A stretch of 13,530 nt of DNA, taken from CAZAMT01 sp964486145 (GTDB taxonomy: Bacteria > Bacteroidota > Bacteroidia > Bacteroidales > JAAAOM01). The notes below the pieces were generated by a model. It made no database searches and had not been told where the DNA came from. It saw only the letters and a list, made by a program, of their open reading frames with translations. Shown here piece by piece: positions 1 to 6,822 of this stretch (positions are counted from its first letter, which is position 1; each line of letters opens with the position of its first letter). The stretch lies in contig CAZAMT010000095.1 in NCBI GenBank assembly GCA_964486145.1, positions 1 through 13,530 of the forward strand. Direction: 5' to 3'. Made by a program: the position numbers and the translations under genes.

Positions 1-34
1 GTTTCGCAAATCACGAGATTGCTATTACTTCCTT

Positions 35-60
35 CTACTGCTGCTACTGCCACTGCCACT
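35..60. repeat. Degenerate CTG/CTA/CCA trinucleotide tract
   Basis: The tract reads as CTA, CTG and CCA triplets in succession. In plus frame 1 it would encode alternating Thr and Ala within a 34-codon open frame that enters from the left edge and stops at 103-105. On the minus strand the same bases give an open Val-Ala stretch without an ATG. Either could be the tail or start of a gene outside the window, but neither has recognisable protein sequence. The rest of 61-188 shows no convincing feature. Confidence 0.35.
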
Positions 61-188
61 TTTAAGCAATTAATTTCTTTATTTATACTCAGTTCTTTCC
101 ACTAAATTCGCATTAGTACCATATAAACTTTTTCAGTATTGAGCGGTTATTGTAAGATACTTCAAACTTTAGGCTAAAGAATTATATT

Positions 189-1118
189 ATGTTAACATCC
201 ATTGTCAACCAGGAGTTTTGGACATCGGTTTATGAAAATGCATTGAACTGGCTTGTTTTAAATGTTCCTTCCATCATTATTATTATCATTGTTTTTATCA
301 TCGCGGTGCGTCTTTTAAATTATTCCATCAGTAAATTAAAAAAATACCTTGTTACCAAGGCAACCTCCCGGTTGGATGGCACCGGCCTTGAATCCGAAAA
401 AAGAATCAATACACTTACCGGAATTATATCCGGAGCAGGAAAAGTTACAATTTGGATCATTTTTCTGATGATGATCCTTAAAAAATTCAACGTTGATATT
501 GGTCCCATCATTGCAGGTGCTGGAATTATTGGTCTTGCAGTAGGTTTCGGGGCCCAGGAGCTTGTGAGGGATATCATAACCGGATTTTTTGTATTACTCG
601 AGAACCAGGTACGATCCGGAGATGTAGCTATCGTCAACGGGACAGGAGGACTTGTTGAAAAAATTGAATTACGTACAATTACCCTGCGTGACTTTTCGGG
701 AACAGTGCATGTATTTCAAAACGGGAAAATAAATACACTTGCCAATATGACCAAGGAATGGTCAGCCATCGTATTTGACATGGGTGTTGCGTACAAGGAA
801 AATACCGATGTTGTAGCGGATATCATGAAAAAGGTAGGCGATGATTTACAAAATGACGAAGATTTTAAAGACAAAATCATCGAGCCTATTGAAGTATTTG
901 GTGTTGATAGTTTTGGTGACAGTGCCGTCATCATAAAAGCAAGAATAAAGACACAACCAATCCAGCAGTGGACGGTTGGCCGCGAATATCGAAGACGTCT
1001 CAAAAAAGCATTTGACGATAATGGTATTGAGATCCCATTCCCGCACAGTACTGTTTACTGGGGTGAAAAAATTGATCCCTTAACCGTTGATTTAAAGCAG
1101 AACCCTTCCAAAAATTAA
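189..1118 (+). CDS. MscS-family small-conductance mechanosensitive channel
   Basis: This is a 309-residue inner-membrane channel of the MscS type, which opens under membrane tension to release solutes during hypo-osmotic shock. Residues 24-44 form an Ile-rich first membrane segment and about 85-98 a second. Residues 103-139 are the hallmark pore helix, rich in Gly and Ala (GAGIIGLAVGFGAQELVRD) and followed by FFVLLENQ. The beta domain (about 141-180, with VRSGD and VEKIELRTITLRD) and the C-terminal alpha/beta vestibule, ending near IPFPHSTVYW (282-291), complete the family layout. Length is close to the E. coli prototype, with no extra sensory domains. The first ATG is used because it leaves a normal short N-terminus; no strong ribosome-binding site or promoter match is visible upstream. 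The next gene starts 87 bases downstream, so co-transcription is uncertain. Confidence 0.93.
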   Translation: MLTSIVNQEFWTSVYENALNWLVLNVPSIIIIIIVFIIAVRLLNYSISKLKKYLVTKATSRLDGTGLESEKRINTLTGIISGAGKVTIWIIFLMMILKKFNVDIGPIIAGAGIIGLAVGFGAQELVRDIITGFFVLLENQVRSGDVAIVNGTGGLVEKIELRTITLRDFSGTVHVFQNGKINTLANMTKEWSAIVFDMGVAYKENTDVVADIMKKVGDDLQNDEDFKDKIIEPIEVFGVDSFGDSAVIIKARIKTQPIQQWTVGREYRRRLKKAFDDNGIEIPFPHSTVYWGEKIDPLTVDLKQNPSKN

Positions 1119-1205
1119 CCTTTTCGTTCATAAATTGAATGTTAATAAAATGTCATAACACGGAAATAAATTTAAATATTATCTTAGCAGCCTCTGTAAA
1201 ATTTA

Positions 1206-2153
1206 ATGTCCATGAATAAAAAAGTTAAGGTATACATTGGCTGGTTTCTTAGGGGAATGGGTATGGGGGCTGCAGATGTGGTTCCTGGAGTTTCAGGGGG
1301 AACCATTGCCTTTATAACAGGAATTTATGAAAAACTGATAAATTCTATTAAATCGATTAATATCAAGGCTTTACAAAAGCTTTTTAAAGAAGGATTTTCT
1401 TCTTTCTGGTCACATATCAACGGCTATTTTTTACTTATCCTTTTTGCTGGCATTGGAACCAGTGTTGTCAGCCTTGCAAAAATTATTGAAACGCTTTTGA
1501 TGAAGCAGCCTATTCTTGTGTGGTCATTCTTTTTTGGGTTAATTGTTGCCTCAGCAATTTTTGTTGCCAAAAAAATTGATAAATGGAACATGGGCAATAT
1601 TATATCTGGTATTGCCGGAATAGGCATAGCGTTTTATATTACCGTTTTTACACCAGCCGAAACGACGGACGCCTATTGGTTTGTGTTTTTATCCGGAGCA
1701 TTGGCCATTTGTGCCATGATTTTGCCAGGTATTTCAGGCAGTTTTATCCTGCTTTTGTTGGGTAAATATCAATTTGTGCTTAATGCTGTTAATGAAGTTA
1801 AAGTTGACATATTGTTGCTGTTAGCAGTTGGTGCTGCAATTGGGCTGTTAAGTTTCTCTAATTTATTATCATGGCTTTTAAAAAAATATCATAACTTGAC
1901 AATAGCCCTGTTGGCTGGTTTTATGGTAGGTTCTCTAAATAAAATATGGCCCTGGAAAATTAATGTAACAACCTACACCGACAGCCACGGAGAAATACAG
2001 CCGCTTTTACAAAAAAATGTGTTGCCATATGTGTATGAGCAACAAACAGGATTCAATAGCCAGTTTCTGCTGGCAATTGTAATGTCTGTTATTGGTTTCA
2101 TTATTATCTGGCAAGTAGAAAAAATTGCCAGTAAAAACCCAGACAAAGTATGA
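1206..2153 (+). CDS. DUF368 membrane protein, probable undecaprenyl-phosphate translocase (PopT-like)
   Basis: This is a 315-residue polytopic membrane protein of the DUF368 family. Members were recently shown to return undecaprenyl phosphate, the lipid carrier for peptidoglycan and surface glycans, to the cytoplasmic leaflet (PopT in Staphylococcus aureus); that role is known for the family and inferred here. Two related motifs are visible, ADVVPGVSGGT at 23-33 and MILPGISGSF at 171-180. They mark the two internal repeats of the fold. Hydrophobic segments fall at about 74-94, 102-121, 129-147, 157-187, 200-225, 231-243 and 286-303. A second Met lies two codons inside, so the start is uncertain by two residues. 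The last codons overlap aroE by 4 bases (ATGA), suggesting translational coupling. The leader (1119-1205) has only a weak promoter-like box, TATCTTAG at 1180-1187. Confidence 0.9.
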   Translation: MSMNKKVKVYIGWFLRGMGMGAADVVPGVSGGTIAFITGIYEKLINSIKSINIKALQKLFKEGFSSFWSHINGYFLLILFAGIGTSVVSLAKIIETLLMKQPILVWSFFFGLIVASAIFVAKKIDKWNMGNIISGIAGIGIAFYITVFTPAETTDAYWFVFLSGALAICAMILPGISGSFILLLLGKYQFVLNAVNEVKVDILLLLAVGAAIGLLSFSNLLSWLLKKYHNLTIALLAGFMVGSLNKIWPWKINVTTYTDSHGEIQPLLQKNVLPYVYEQQTGFNSQFLLAIVMSVIGFIIIWQVEKIASKNPDKV

Positions 2154-2899
2154 AGTTATATGGTCTGATAGGTTATCCACTATCTCATTCATTTTCAAAA
2201 AAATACTTTACTCAAAAATTCGAAAATGAAGGAAAATCCAATGAAATTTATGAGAATTATCCTATTGATAACATTACAAAACTGGAAACTGTTATAAAAG
2301 AAAATTCCGATCTCATTGGATTGAATGTAACTATTCCTTACAAGGAACAGGTACTCATTTATCTTGATAGTATTCACGATGAAGCCCGGGAAATCTCCGC
2401 GGCAAATACAATTAAAATCATTAGAAATAAAAATGATATCCTTTTATCTGGTTATAACACCGATGTATATGGATTTAAACAGTCATTACTTCCAAATCTA
2501 AAGCCTCATCATACGCATGCTTTAATTCTGGGTAGTGGTGGTGCTTCAAAAGCAATTAAATATGTTCTTGAATCCCTTAATATTCGGTTCATGACTGTAT
2601 CAAGAAAACCCAAAGGTCGAAATTGTATTGCTTACCAGGACATTGACAATTACATTCTCGAAACATACAATGTGATTATCAATACAACTCCATTGGGAAC
2701 ATATCCAGGGGTAGAAGAATACCCTGATATTCCCTATGAATGTGTAGGTAAGCAACACCTGTTGTTTGATTTGGTTTACAATCCTCCATTGACTGCTTTT
2801 CTTAATAATGGTAAAAAAAATGGGGCCACTACAATCAACGGCCTTGAAATGCTCCATTTGCAAGCTGAAAAGTCATATGAAATATGGAATAGCATTTAA
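2150..2899 (+). CDS. aroE: Shikimate dehydrogenase (NADP+)
   Basis: This cytoplasmic enzyme reduces 3-dehydroshikimate to shikimate with NADPH, the fourth step of the route to chorismate and aromatic amino acids. Substrate-site residues are all present: the SHS pair Ser12/Ser14 in GYPLSHSFS, Lys65 in VTIPYK (catalytic), Asn86 in AANT, Asp105 in GYNTD and Gln238 in NGLEMLHLQA. The nucleotide-binding Gly-rich loop GSGGAS is at 128-133. INTTPLG and DLVYNPPLT follow in their usual order. At 249 residues it is slightly shorter than E. coli AroE (272) but complete. The ATG overlaps the preceding stop by 4 bases, so it is probably translated from the DUF368 transcript. The coupling with DUF368 looks like packing rather than pathway logic. 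Confidence 0.96.
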   Translation: MKLYGLIGYPLSHSFSKKYFTQKFENEGKSNEIYENYPIDNITKLETVIKENSDLIGLNVTIPYKEQVLIYLDSIHDEAREISAANTIKIIRNKNDILLSGYNTDVYGFKQSLLPNLKPHHTHALILGSGGASKAIKYVLESLNIRFMTVSRKPKGRNCIAYQDIDNYILETYNVIINTTPLGTYPGVEEYPDIPYECVGKQHLLFDLVYNPPLTAFLNNGKKNGATTINGLEMLHLQAEKSYEIWNSI

Positions 2900-2919
2900 A
2901 CAAGCAAATACTTAGAATT

Positions 2920-2945
2920 AAAAAAACACCTCGTTTTCGAAGCGC
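2920..2945 (-). terminator. Rho-independent terminator of the truA-yfiR-like unit
   Basis: Read on the minus strand, 2944-2938 and 2933-2927 pair as a 7-bp stem (five Watson-Crick and two G-U pairs) around an AAAA loop, immediately followed by seven Us (2926-2920). It lies about 35 bases beyond the stop of the minus-strand gene. On the plus strand the two wobbles become A-C mismatches, so it is a poorer hairpin there. However, a TTTTT run at 2946-2950 could let it also stop aroE transcripts. Confidence 0.6.
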
Positions 2946-2978
2946 TTTTTCAGTATGTTCTTTTATTTTGGTTGCAAA

Positions 2979-3488
2979 TCAATCTACAAGAATTGCCATG
3001 TTTTGTAAACTTGAACTTACTTTTAACCCATTGCTTTTGGCATGATCCACTTTTAATTCAAATTTTAATTTATCTTGTTCAATAACAAAATTTATAGCCG
3101 CACCTGAGGAAACCAGTCCATTTTTCTCTCCTATGATCAAGGTACTTCTGTTGCCAACTTTTGTTAAAACTTCACCCATTTTGTTGCTCTTTCCGAACGA
3201 AACAAACAATATATGGCAATTTGTAATTTCTGCCGGATCTCTAAACCTAACCACAGAAATATCCTGGTTACCAACTTTTTTTGATGCCGTAAAGGTTTCA
3301 AGCTCATTAAATACAGTACTATTGCCCAAAACACCAATAACAAATTCGCCACTTTTATATGATGCAGGCCATTCAATTAAACGGGAAAAATTATAAATAA
3401 ACATCGACTGCGCCCTGGGTATTCCGGTCTGGCCAATTGCAATACCTCCAGCCATTATTGCCAGGAAAATAAGTAAACACTTTTTCAT
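2979..3488 (-). CDS. Exported YfiR-like (DUF4154) protein
   Basis: This is a 169-residue protein with a signal peptide (hydrophobic 4-18, likely cut near AIG/Q at 19-20). The mature part matches the YfiR/DUF4154 fold: YNFSRLIEWP at 32-41, FVIGVLGNS at 49-57, CHILFVSF at 91-98, and the closing block INFVIEQDKLKFELK then GLKVSSSLQNMA. In Pseudomonas and E. coli, YfiR is a periplasmic repressor of the diguanylate cyclase YfiN. No cyclase or other partner gene is present here, and c-di-GMP signalling is sparse in Bacteroidota, so the real role is unknown. The mature protein has one Cys (Cys91), so the intramolecular disulfides of Pseudomonas YfiR cannot form. It lies 59 bases after truA on the same strand, with an A/T palindrome just before its ATG. 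Confidence 0.82.
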   Translation of the reverse strand: MKKCLLIFLAIMAGGIAIGQTGIPRAQSMFIYNFSRLIEWPASYKSGEFVIGVLGNSTVFNELETFTASKKVGNQDISVVRFRDPAEITNCHILFVSFGKSNKMGEVLTKVGNRSTLIIGEKNGLVSSGAAINFVIEQDKLKFELKVDHAKSNGLKVSSSLQNMAILVD

Positions 3489-3491
3489 GAT

Positions 3492-3515
3492 TAAATAATT
3501 ATTAATAATTTTTTA
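3492..3515. repeat. A/T-only palindrome upstream of the yfiR-like gene
   Basis: Positions 3497-3510 form a perfect 14-base palindrome (AATTATTAATAATT). It extends to 24 bases with a single mismatched pair (3496/3511). It sits 4-27 bases before the minus-strand start codon at 3488, where an operator or a ribosome-site hairpin could lie. The composition is pure A/T, so chance is a real alternative. Confidence 0.35.
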
Positions 3516-3547
3516 TATGCTCTTGATTCCATTTGTTAGATAAAATT

Positions 3548-4312
3548 TCATTTGTTCTTATATTTCTTGAAAATATGGGTTGGGTAGCTGATATCCGCAA
3601 GAAATAATCCCTGTGCCGGTGCAGAAGATCCGGCCAACGACCGATCCTTTTTATTAATAATATCCAAAAACTGATTTTTTGTAATTTTGTTATTCCCAAG
3701 TTCCAGCATCGTTCCAACAATGGCTCTTACCATATTTCTGAGGAATCTGTCTGCTGTTATGGTAAATACGTATTCATTTTGATTATAGTTCCAATTAATA
3801 TTAAAAACTTTACAGACGTTCGTCTTTGTTTGACTATTGGCTTTTGCAAAGCTACTAAAGTCACTGATTTTTAATAATTCCAGAGCACATTCATTCATCA
3901 ATTCAACATCCAGATCTCTAAAGATTCTATAAGAAACATCTTTTTTAAAAGGATCTTTCCTGGTACGTATATAATACTTATATGTTCTGGAGCTGGCATG
4001 AAATCGTGCATGGGCATCATCATTTACCCGTTGAAGAGCATGTACAGCAACGTCATCCGGCAATATAGCATTGATGCTTTTAACAAATGCATACTCTTCC
4101 AAATCATTGTCAGGGATTACATCAAAATGTGCAACAAAATAGGATGCGTGTACCCCGGTATCCGTCCTGCCTGCACCTGTGGTTTTCACAGATTGTCTTA
4201 AATATACTCTTAGTGCATCTTCCAGCACTTGTTGCACTGTAATCGCATTTTCCTGAATCTGCCATCCGAAAAAGTTAGTGCCTTTGTAGGCCAGTTCCAT
4301 AAAGTATCTCAT
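3548..4312 (-). CDS. truA: tRNA pseudouridine(38-40) synthase TruA
   Basis: This enzyme converts uridines 38, 39 and 40 in the tRNA anticodon arm to pseudouridine. The catalytic Asp51 sits in the signature GAGRTDTGVHA at 46-56. Flanking family blocks are present: the N-terminal RYFMELAYKGTNFFGWQ (2-18), FHASSRTYKYYI, and the C-terminal RFLRNMVRAIVGTMLELG typical of TruA. Its length of 254 residues is usual for the family. The ATG at 4312 places the first strand immediately at the N-terminus, as in other TruA proteins. It is divergent from moxR across a 213-base gap. No convincing promoter was found on its side: the -7-like boxes there lack a properly spaced -33 element. It probably shares a transcript with the downstream yfiR-like gene. 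Confidence 0.97.
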   Translation of the reverse strand: MRYFMELAYKGTNFFGWQIQENAITVQQVLEDALRVYLRQSVKTTGAGRTDTGVHASYFVAHFDVIPDNDLEEYAFVKSINAILPDDVAVHALQRVNDDAHARFHASSRTYKYYIRTRKDPFKKDVSYRIFRDLDVELMNECALELLKISDFSSFAKANSQTKTNVCKVFNINWNYNQNEYVFTITADRFLRNMVRAIVGTMLELGNNKITKNQFLDIINKKDRSLAGSSAPAQGLFLADISYPTHIFKKYKNK

Positions 4313-4461
4313 ATCTGCAAATTTGTCACTTCAAATCAATTTTTCAGGTCAATTTACTATTTTTAAGAAACGAAATAAACTAAATTTTCTGTTTAACAAA
4401 ATTTAACTTTTTATATATGAATGATAATTAGCAAATTACAATAAATTAGTTAAAGAACGTT

Positions 4462-4492
4462 TTTGAAATGGTATAAATTTTGAAAACCTTTG
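4462..4492 (+). promoter_or_regulatory. Bacteroidota-type promoter for the moxR/bat operon
   Basis: A TTTG at 4462-4465 is followed after exactly 19 bases by AACCTTTG at 4485-4492. The Bacteroidota consensus is TTTG at -33 and TAnnTTTG at -7, so only the first base of the -7 box deviates. Transcription would begin near 4499, giving a leader of roughly 27 bases before the moxR ATG at 4526. It is the only box pair in the window's intergenic regions that I found with correct spacing. Confidence 0.6.
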
Positions 4493-4525
4493 CACGAATC
4501 TTAAAAATTAATTGAATTATTTGCT

Positions 4526-5521
4526 ATGAACGACACTGTGAACATCAAAGAATTGAATGAACGCATTCAAAAAGAGAGTTCTTTTGTTGACCTGATAACC
4601 ATTGAAATGAACAAAGTTATCGTGGGTCAGAAACACTTGGTAGATAGTTTACTGGTAGGTTTATTGTCAGATGGTCATATTTTACTGGAGGGTGTGCCCG
4701 GTTTAGCTAAAACACTCGCAATCAATACACTGGCAAATACCATTCATGCTAAATTTAGTCGAATCCAGTTTACTCCCGACTTGTTGCCTGCCGACCTGAT
4801 CGGAACGATGATTTACAGTCAGAAAAGCGAAGAATTTCTGGTTAAAAAAGGCCCCATTTTCTCTAACTTTATTTTAGCAGATGAGATCAACCGTTCACCG
4901 GCCAAAGTACAAAGTGCTTTGCTTGAGGCGATGCAGGAAAAACAGGTTACCATTGGTGAACAATCTTATAAACTTGACAAACCATTTTTGGTGCTTGCAA
5001 CGCAAAACCCCCTCGAACAGGAAGGTACATACCCTCTACCAGAAGCTCAACTCGACAGGTTCATGCTAAAGGTTATCATTGATTACCCGAAAAAAGAAGA
5101 AGAACGGCTGATCATGCGTGAAAACCTTGCAGCCAGTTTTCCAACGGCAAATGCCATTCTTAAACCCAACGATATCAACAAGGCAAGGGATATTGTGAAG
5201 GACGTGTACATGGATGAAAAAATTGAACAATACATTCTGGATATTGTCTTTGCCACACGGTACCCGGAAAATTACAACCTGTCTAAATTTAAAAACCTTA
5301 TCAACTATGGTGGTTCACCCAGGGCCAGTATCAATCTTGCAAAAGCAGCAAAAGCGTTTGCGTTTATTAAAAGAAGGGGTTATGTGATTCCTGAGGATGT
5401 AAGAGCTGTTTGCCATGATGTTTTGCGACATCGCCTGGGATTAACGTATGAAGCTGAAGCTGAAAACATATCCACAAATGATATCATTACCGAAATATTA
5501 AACACAATAGAGGTACCATAG
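4526..5521 (+). CDS. moxR: MoxR-family AAA+ ATPase
   Basis: This is a cytoplasmic AAA+ ATPase of the MoxR class, first gene of the Bat cluster. These ATPases work with vWA-domain partners as chaperone-like machines, for example in metal-cofactor insertion for methanol dehydrogenase. The nucleotide site is intact: Walker A GVPGLAKT at 56-63, Walker B FILADE at 115-120 (Asp119, Glu120), sensor 1 Asn161 in ATQNP, arginine finger Arg178 in LPEAQLDRF, and sensor 2 Arg266 in GGSPRAS. QFTPDLLPADLIG (81-93) is typical of MoxR. The length of 331 residues is normal, and the first ATG lies just after a good promoter. Its stop is one base from the next start, so the genes are clearly co-transcribed. The likely vWA partners are the DUF58 protein, BatA and BatB encoded downstream; this pairing is inferred from context. 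Confidence 0.97.
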   Translation: MNDTVNIKELNERIQKESSFVDLITIEMNKVIVGQKHLVDSLLVGLLSDGHILLEGVPGLAKTLAINTLANTIHAKFSRIQFTPDLLPADLIGTMIYSQKSEEFLVKKGPIFSNFILADEINRSPAKVQSALLEAMQEKQVTIGEQSYKLDKPFLVLATQNPLEQEGTYPLPEAQLDRFMLKVIIDYPKKEEERLIMRENLAASFPTANAILKPNDINKARDIVKDVYMDEKIEQYILDIVFATRYPENYNLSKFKNLINYGGSPRASINLAKAAKAFAFIKRRGYVIPEDVRAVCHDVLRHRLGLTYEAEAENISTNDIITEILNTIEVP

Positions 5522-5522
5522 C

Positions 5523-5942
5523 ATGAATATTAAAAGAACAATCATTCTTGCAGTTGCCTTTGCATTTATCCAATCCATTCATGCACAGGTTGAACACTTT
5601 ATTGGACTGCATAAAAATGAAATTAAAACAAAAATGCAGACCGAAATGGACAAATTTAACCTGGATGAATCCTCTGTCAATAAGACATTCAATTACCTAA
5701 AATATGTTGATTACCTGGCACAGCAAACCATATTGTTTTTTTTAGACGAAAATGATGCATGCACAGCATCAAAATGGATATGCGATTATGTTTTACTTGA
5801 TGAAAAAATAAATGAATTAAACAGTGAATACAATGAAACGGATGAAAACATATGGCAATATACACATGACCACCAGGTATATGAAGTAAAACTCGAAAAA
5901 GAAGATTGGTTTTTTTCAATTATCACCAGACCTAAAAAATAA
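5523..5942 (+). CDS. Unrecognised 139-residue exported protein within the moxR-DUF58 junction
   Basis: I do not recognise this family. A signal peptide is clear: NIKRT, a hydrophobic core at 7-17, and cleavage after HA/Q at 20-22. The mature part of about 118 residues is soluble and charged, with a predicted helical first half (helices around 28-58 and 60-95). Two Cys, Cys80 and Cys87, sit 7 apart, close enough for one disulfide or a metal site. The C-terminal third (about 105-139: WQYTHDHQVYEVKLEKEDWFFSII) reads like beta strands. The ATG is one base after the moxR stop and the stop is 7 bases before the DUF58 start, so it is firmly inside the operon. No homology-based function can be given. 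Context suggests a periplasmic accessory of the Bat complex. Codon and base use resemble the neighbours. Confidence 0.8.
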   Translation: MNIKRTIILAVAFAFIQSIHAQVEHFIGLHKNEIKTKMQTEMDKFNLDESSVNKTFNYLKYVDYLAQQTILFFLDENDACTASKWICDYVLLDEKINELNSEYNETDENIWQYTHDHQVYEVKLEKEDWFFSIITRPKK

Positions 5943-5949
5943 TTGTACC

Positions 5950-6813
5950 GTGGAAGCATCGGAATTGATAAAAAAGGTAAGAAAAATTGAAATTAAAACA
6001 CGTGGTCTGTCAAAGCATATCTTTGCCGGCCAATATCACAGCGCTTTTAAAGGCAGAGGGATGGCATTCAGTGAGGTTCGTGAATACCAATACGGCGATG
6101 ATATTCGTAATATTGACTGGAACGTAACGGCACGTTTCAATCACCCTTATATCAAAATTTTTGAAGAAGAAAGAGAACTTACCGTTATGCTACTGGTAGA
6201 TGTTAGCGGTTCACGTGATTTCGGTACCCAGGTCCAGTTAAAAAAGAATCTGATCACAGAAGTCTCAGCGGTGCTTGCATTTTCAGCCATTCAAAATAAT
6301 GATAAAATCGGCGTTGTTTTTTTCAGTGATAAAATCGAAAAATTTATACCTCCAAAAAAAGGACGTCAGCATATTCTTCGAATCATCCGAGAATTAATCG
6401 AGTTTGAGCCCGAAAGTAAAAAAACCAATATCGGTGAAGCATTGCGTTACCTTACCAATGTAATTAAGAAACACTGTACCGCGTTTATTTTGTCAGATTT
6501 CTATGAATCAGATTTTGAAAATGCCCTGAGAATTGCAAATAACAAACATGATATTGTCGCTCTGAGGATGTACGACAAGCGGGAACAGACATTGCCACCG
6601 GTTGGACTGGTTCGATTTGCTGATGCCGAAACAGAAAAAGATATATGGATTGATACATCTGATGAAAAAAATCGCGAAGCATACCAAAAATGGTGGTTGG
6701 ATAAAACTGATCAGTTACAAACCATTTTTTCGAAAAGCGGCGTTGATAACGCGACTTTTGCAACCGATGAAGATTATGTCAAACCATTGTTAAACCTCTT
6801 TAAACGAAGATAG
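5950..6813 (+). CDS. DUF58 vWA-domain protein of the Bat cluster
   Basis: This is a 287-residue protein without a signal peptide or membrane segment, so it is cytoplasmic, the same compartment as MoxR. The DUF58 signature is present at 25-60: FAGQYHSAFKGRGMAF, EVREYQYGDD, IRNIDWNVTAR. It leads into a vWA fold with a complete metal (MIDAS) site: DVSGS at 84-88, Thr149 in KKTNIGEA and Asp183 in LSDFYE. MoxR-DUF58 pairs are widespread, and the DUF58 protein is thought to act as substrate adaptor for the ATPase. The start codon is GTG. It was chosen because the N-terminal MEASELIKKVRKIEIKTRGLS is the conserved start of Bacteroidota homologues and no in-frame ATG is close upstream. It begins 7 bases after the small exported protein and ends 9 bases before the next gene. 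Confidence 0.94.
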   Translation: MEASELIKKVRKIEIKTRGLSKHIFAGQYHSAFKGRGMAFSEVREYQYGDDIRNIDWNVTARFNHPYIKIFEEERELTVMLLVDVSGSRDFGTQVQLKKNLITEVSAVLAFSAIQNNDKIGVVFFSDKIEKFIPPKKGRQHILRIIRELIEFEPESKKTNIGEALRYLTNVIKKHCTAFILSDFYESDFENALRIANNKHDIVALRMYDKREQTLPPVGLVRFADAETEKDIWIDTSDEKNREAYQKWWLDKTDQLQTIFSKSGVDNATFATDEDYVKPLLNLFKRR

Positions 6814-6822
6814 CAGAAAAGA

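Noticed and set aside
1..90. Minus-strand open frame with Val-Ala repeats running off the left edge
   Set aside because: No ATG between its upstream stop and the edge, no ribosome site, and low-complexity content.
1180..1187. TATCTTAG as a -7 promoter box for the DUF368 gene
   Set aside because: One mismatch to TAnnTTTG and no TTG or TTTG at the required spacing upstream.
2007..2198. Minus-strand 63-codon frame across the DUF368-aroE overlap
   Set aside because: It is antisense to two well-supported genes and resembles nothing.
3133..3396. Plus-strand 87-codon frame antisense to the yfiR-like gene
   Set aside because: The minus strand has a signal peptide and matches a known family; the plus frame has no such support.
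4318..4339. Minus-strand -7-like boxes (CAAATTTG, TTGATTTG) as truA promoters
   Set aside because: Neither has a correctly spaced -33 element, and the first would leave almost no leader.
4313..4525. Possible small RNA or riboswitch in the truA-moxR gap
   Set aside because: The gap is AT-rich with only a short TTTAAC direct repeat (4392-4407) and the moxR promoter; no stable structured element was seen.
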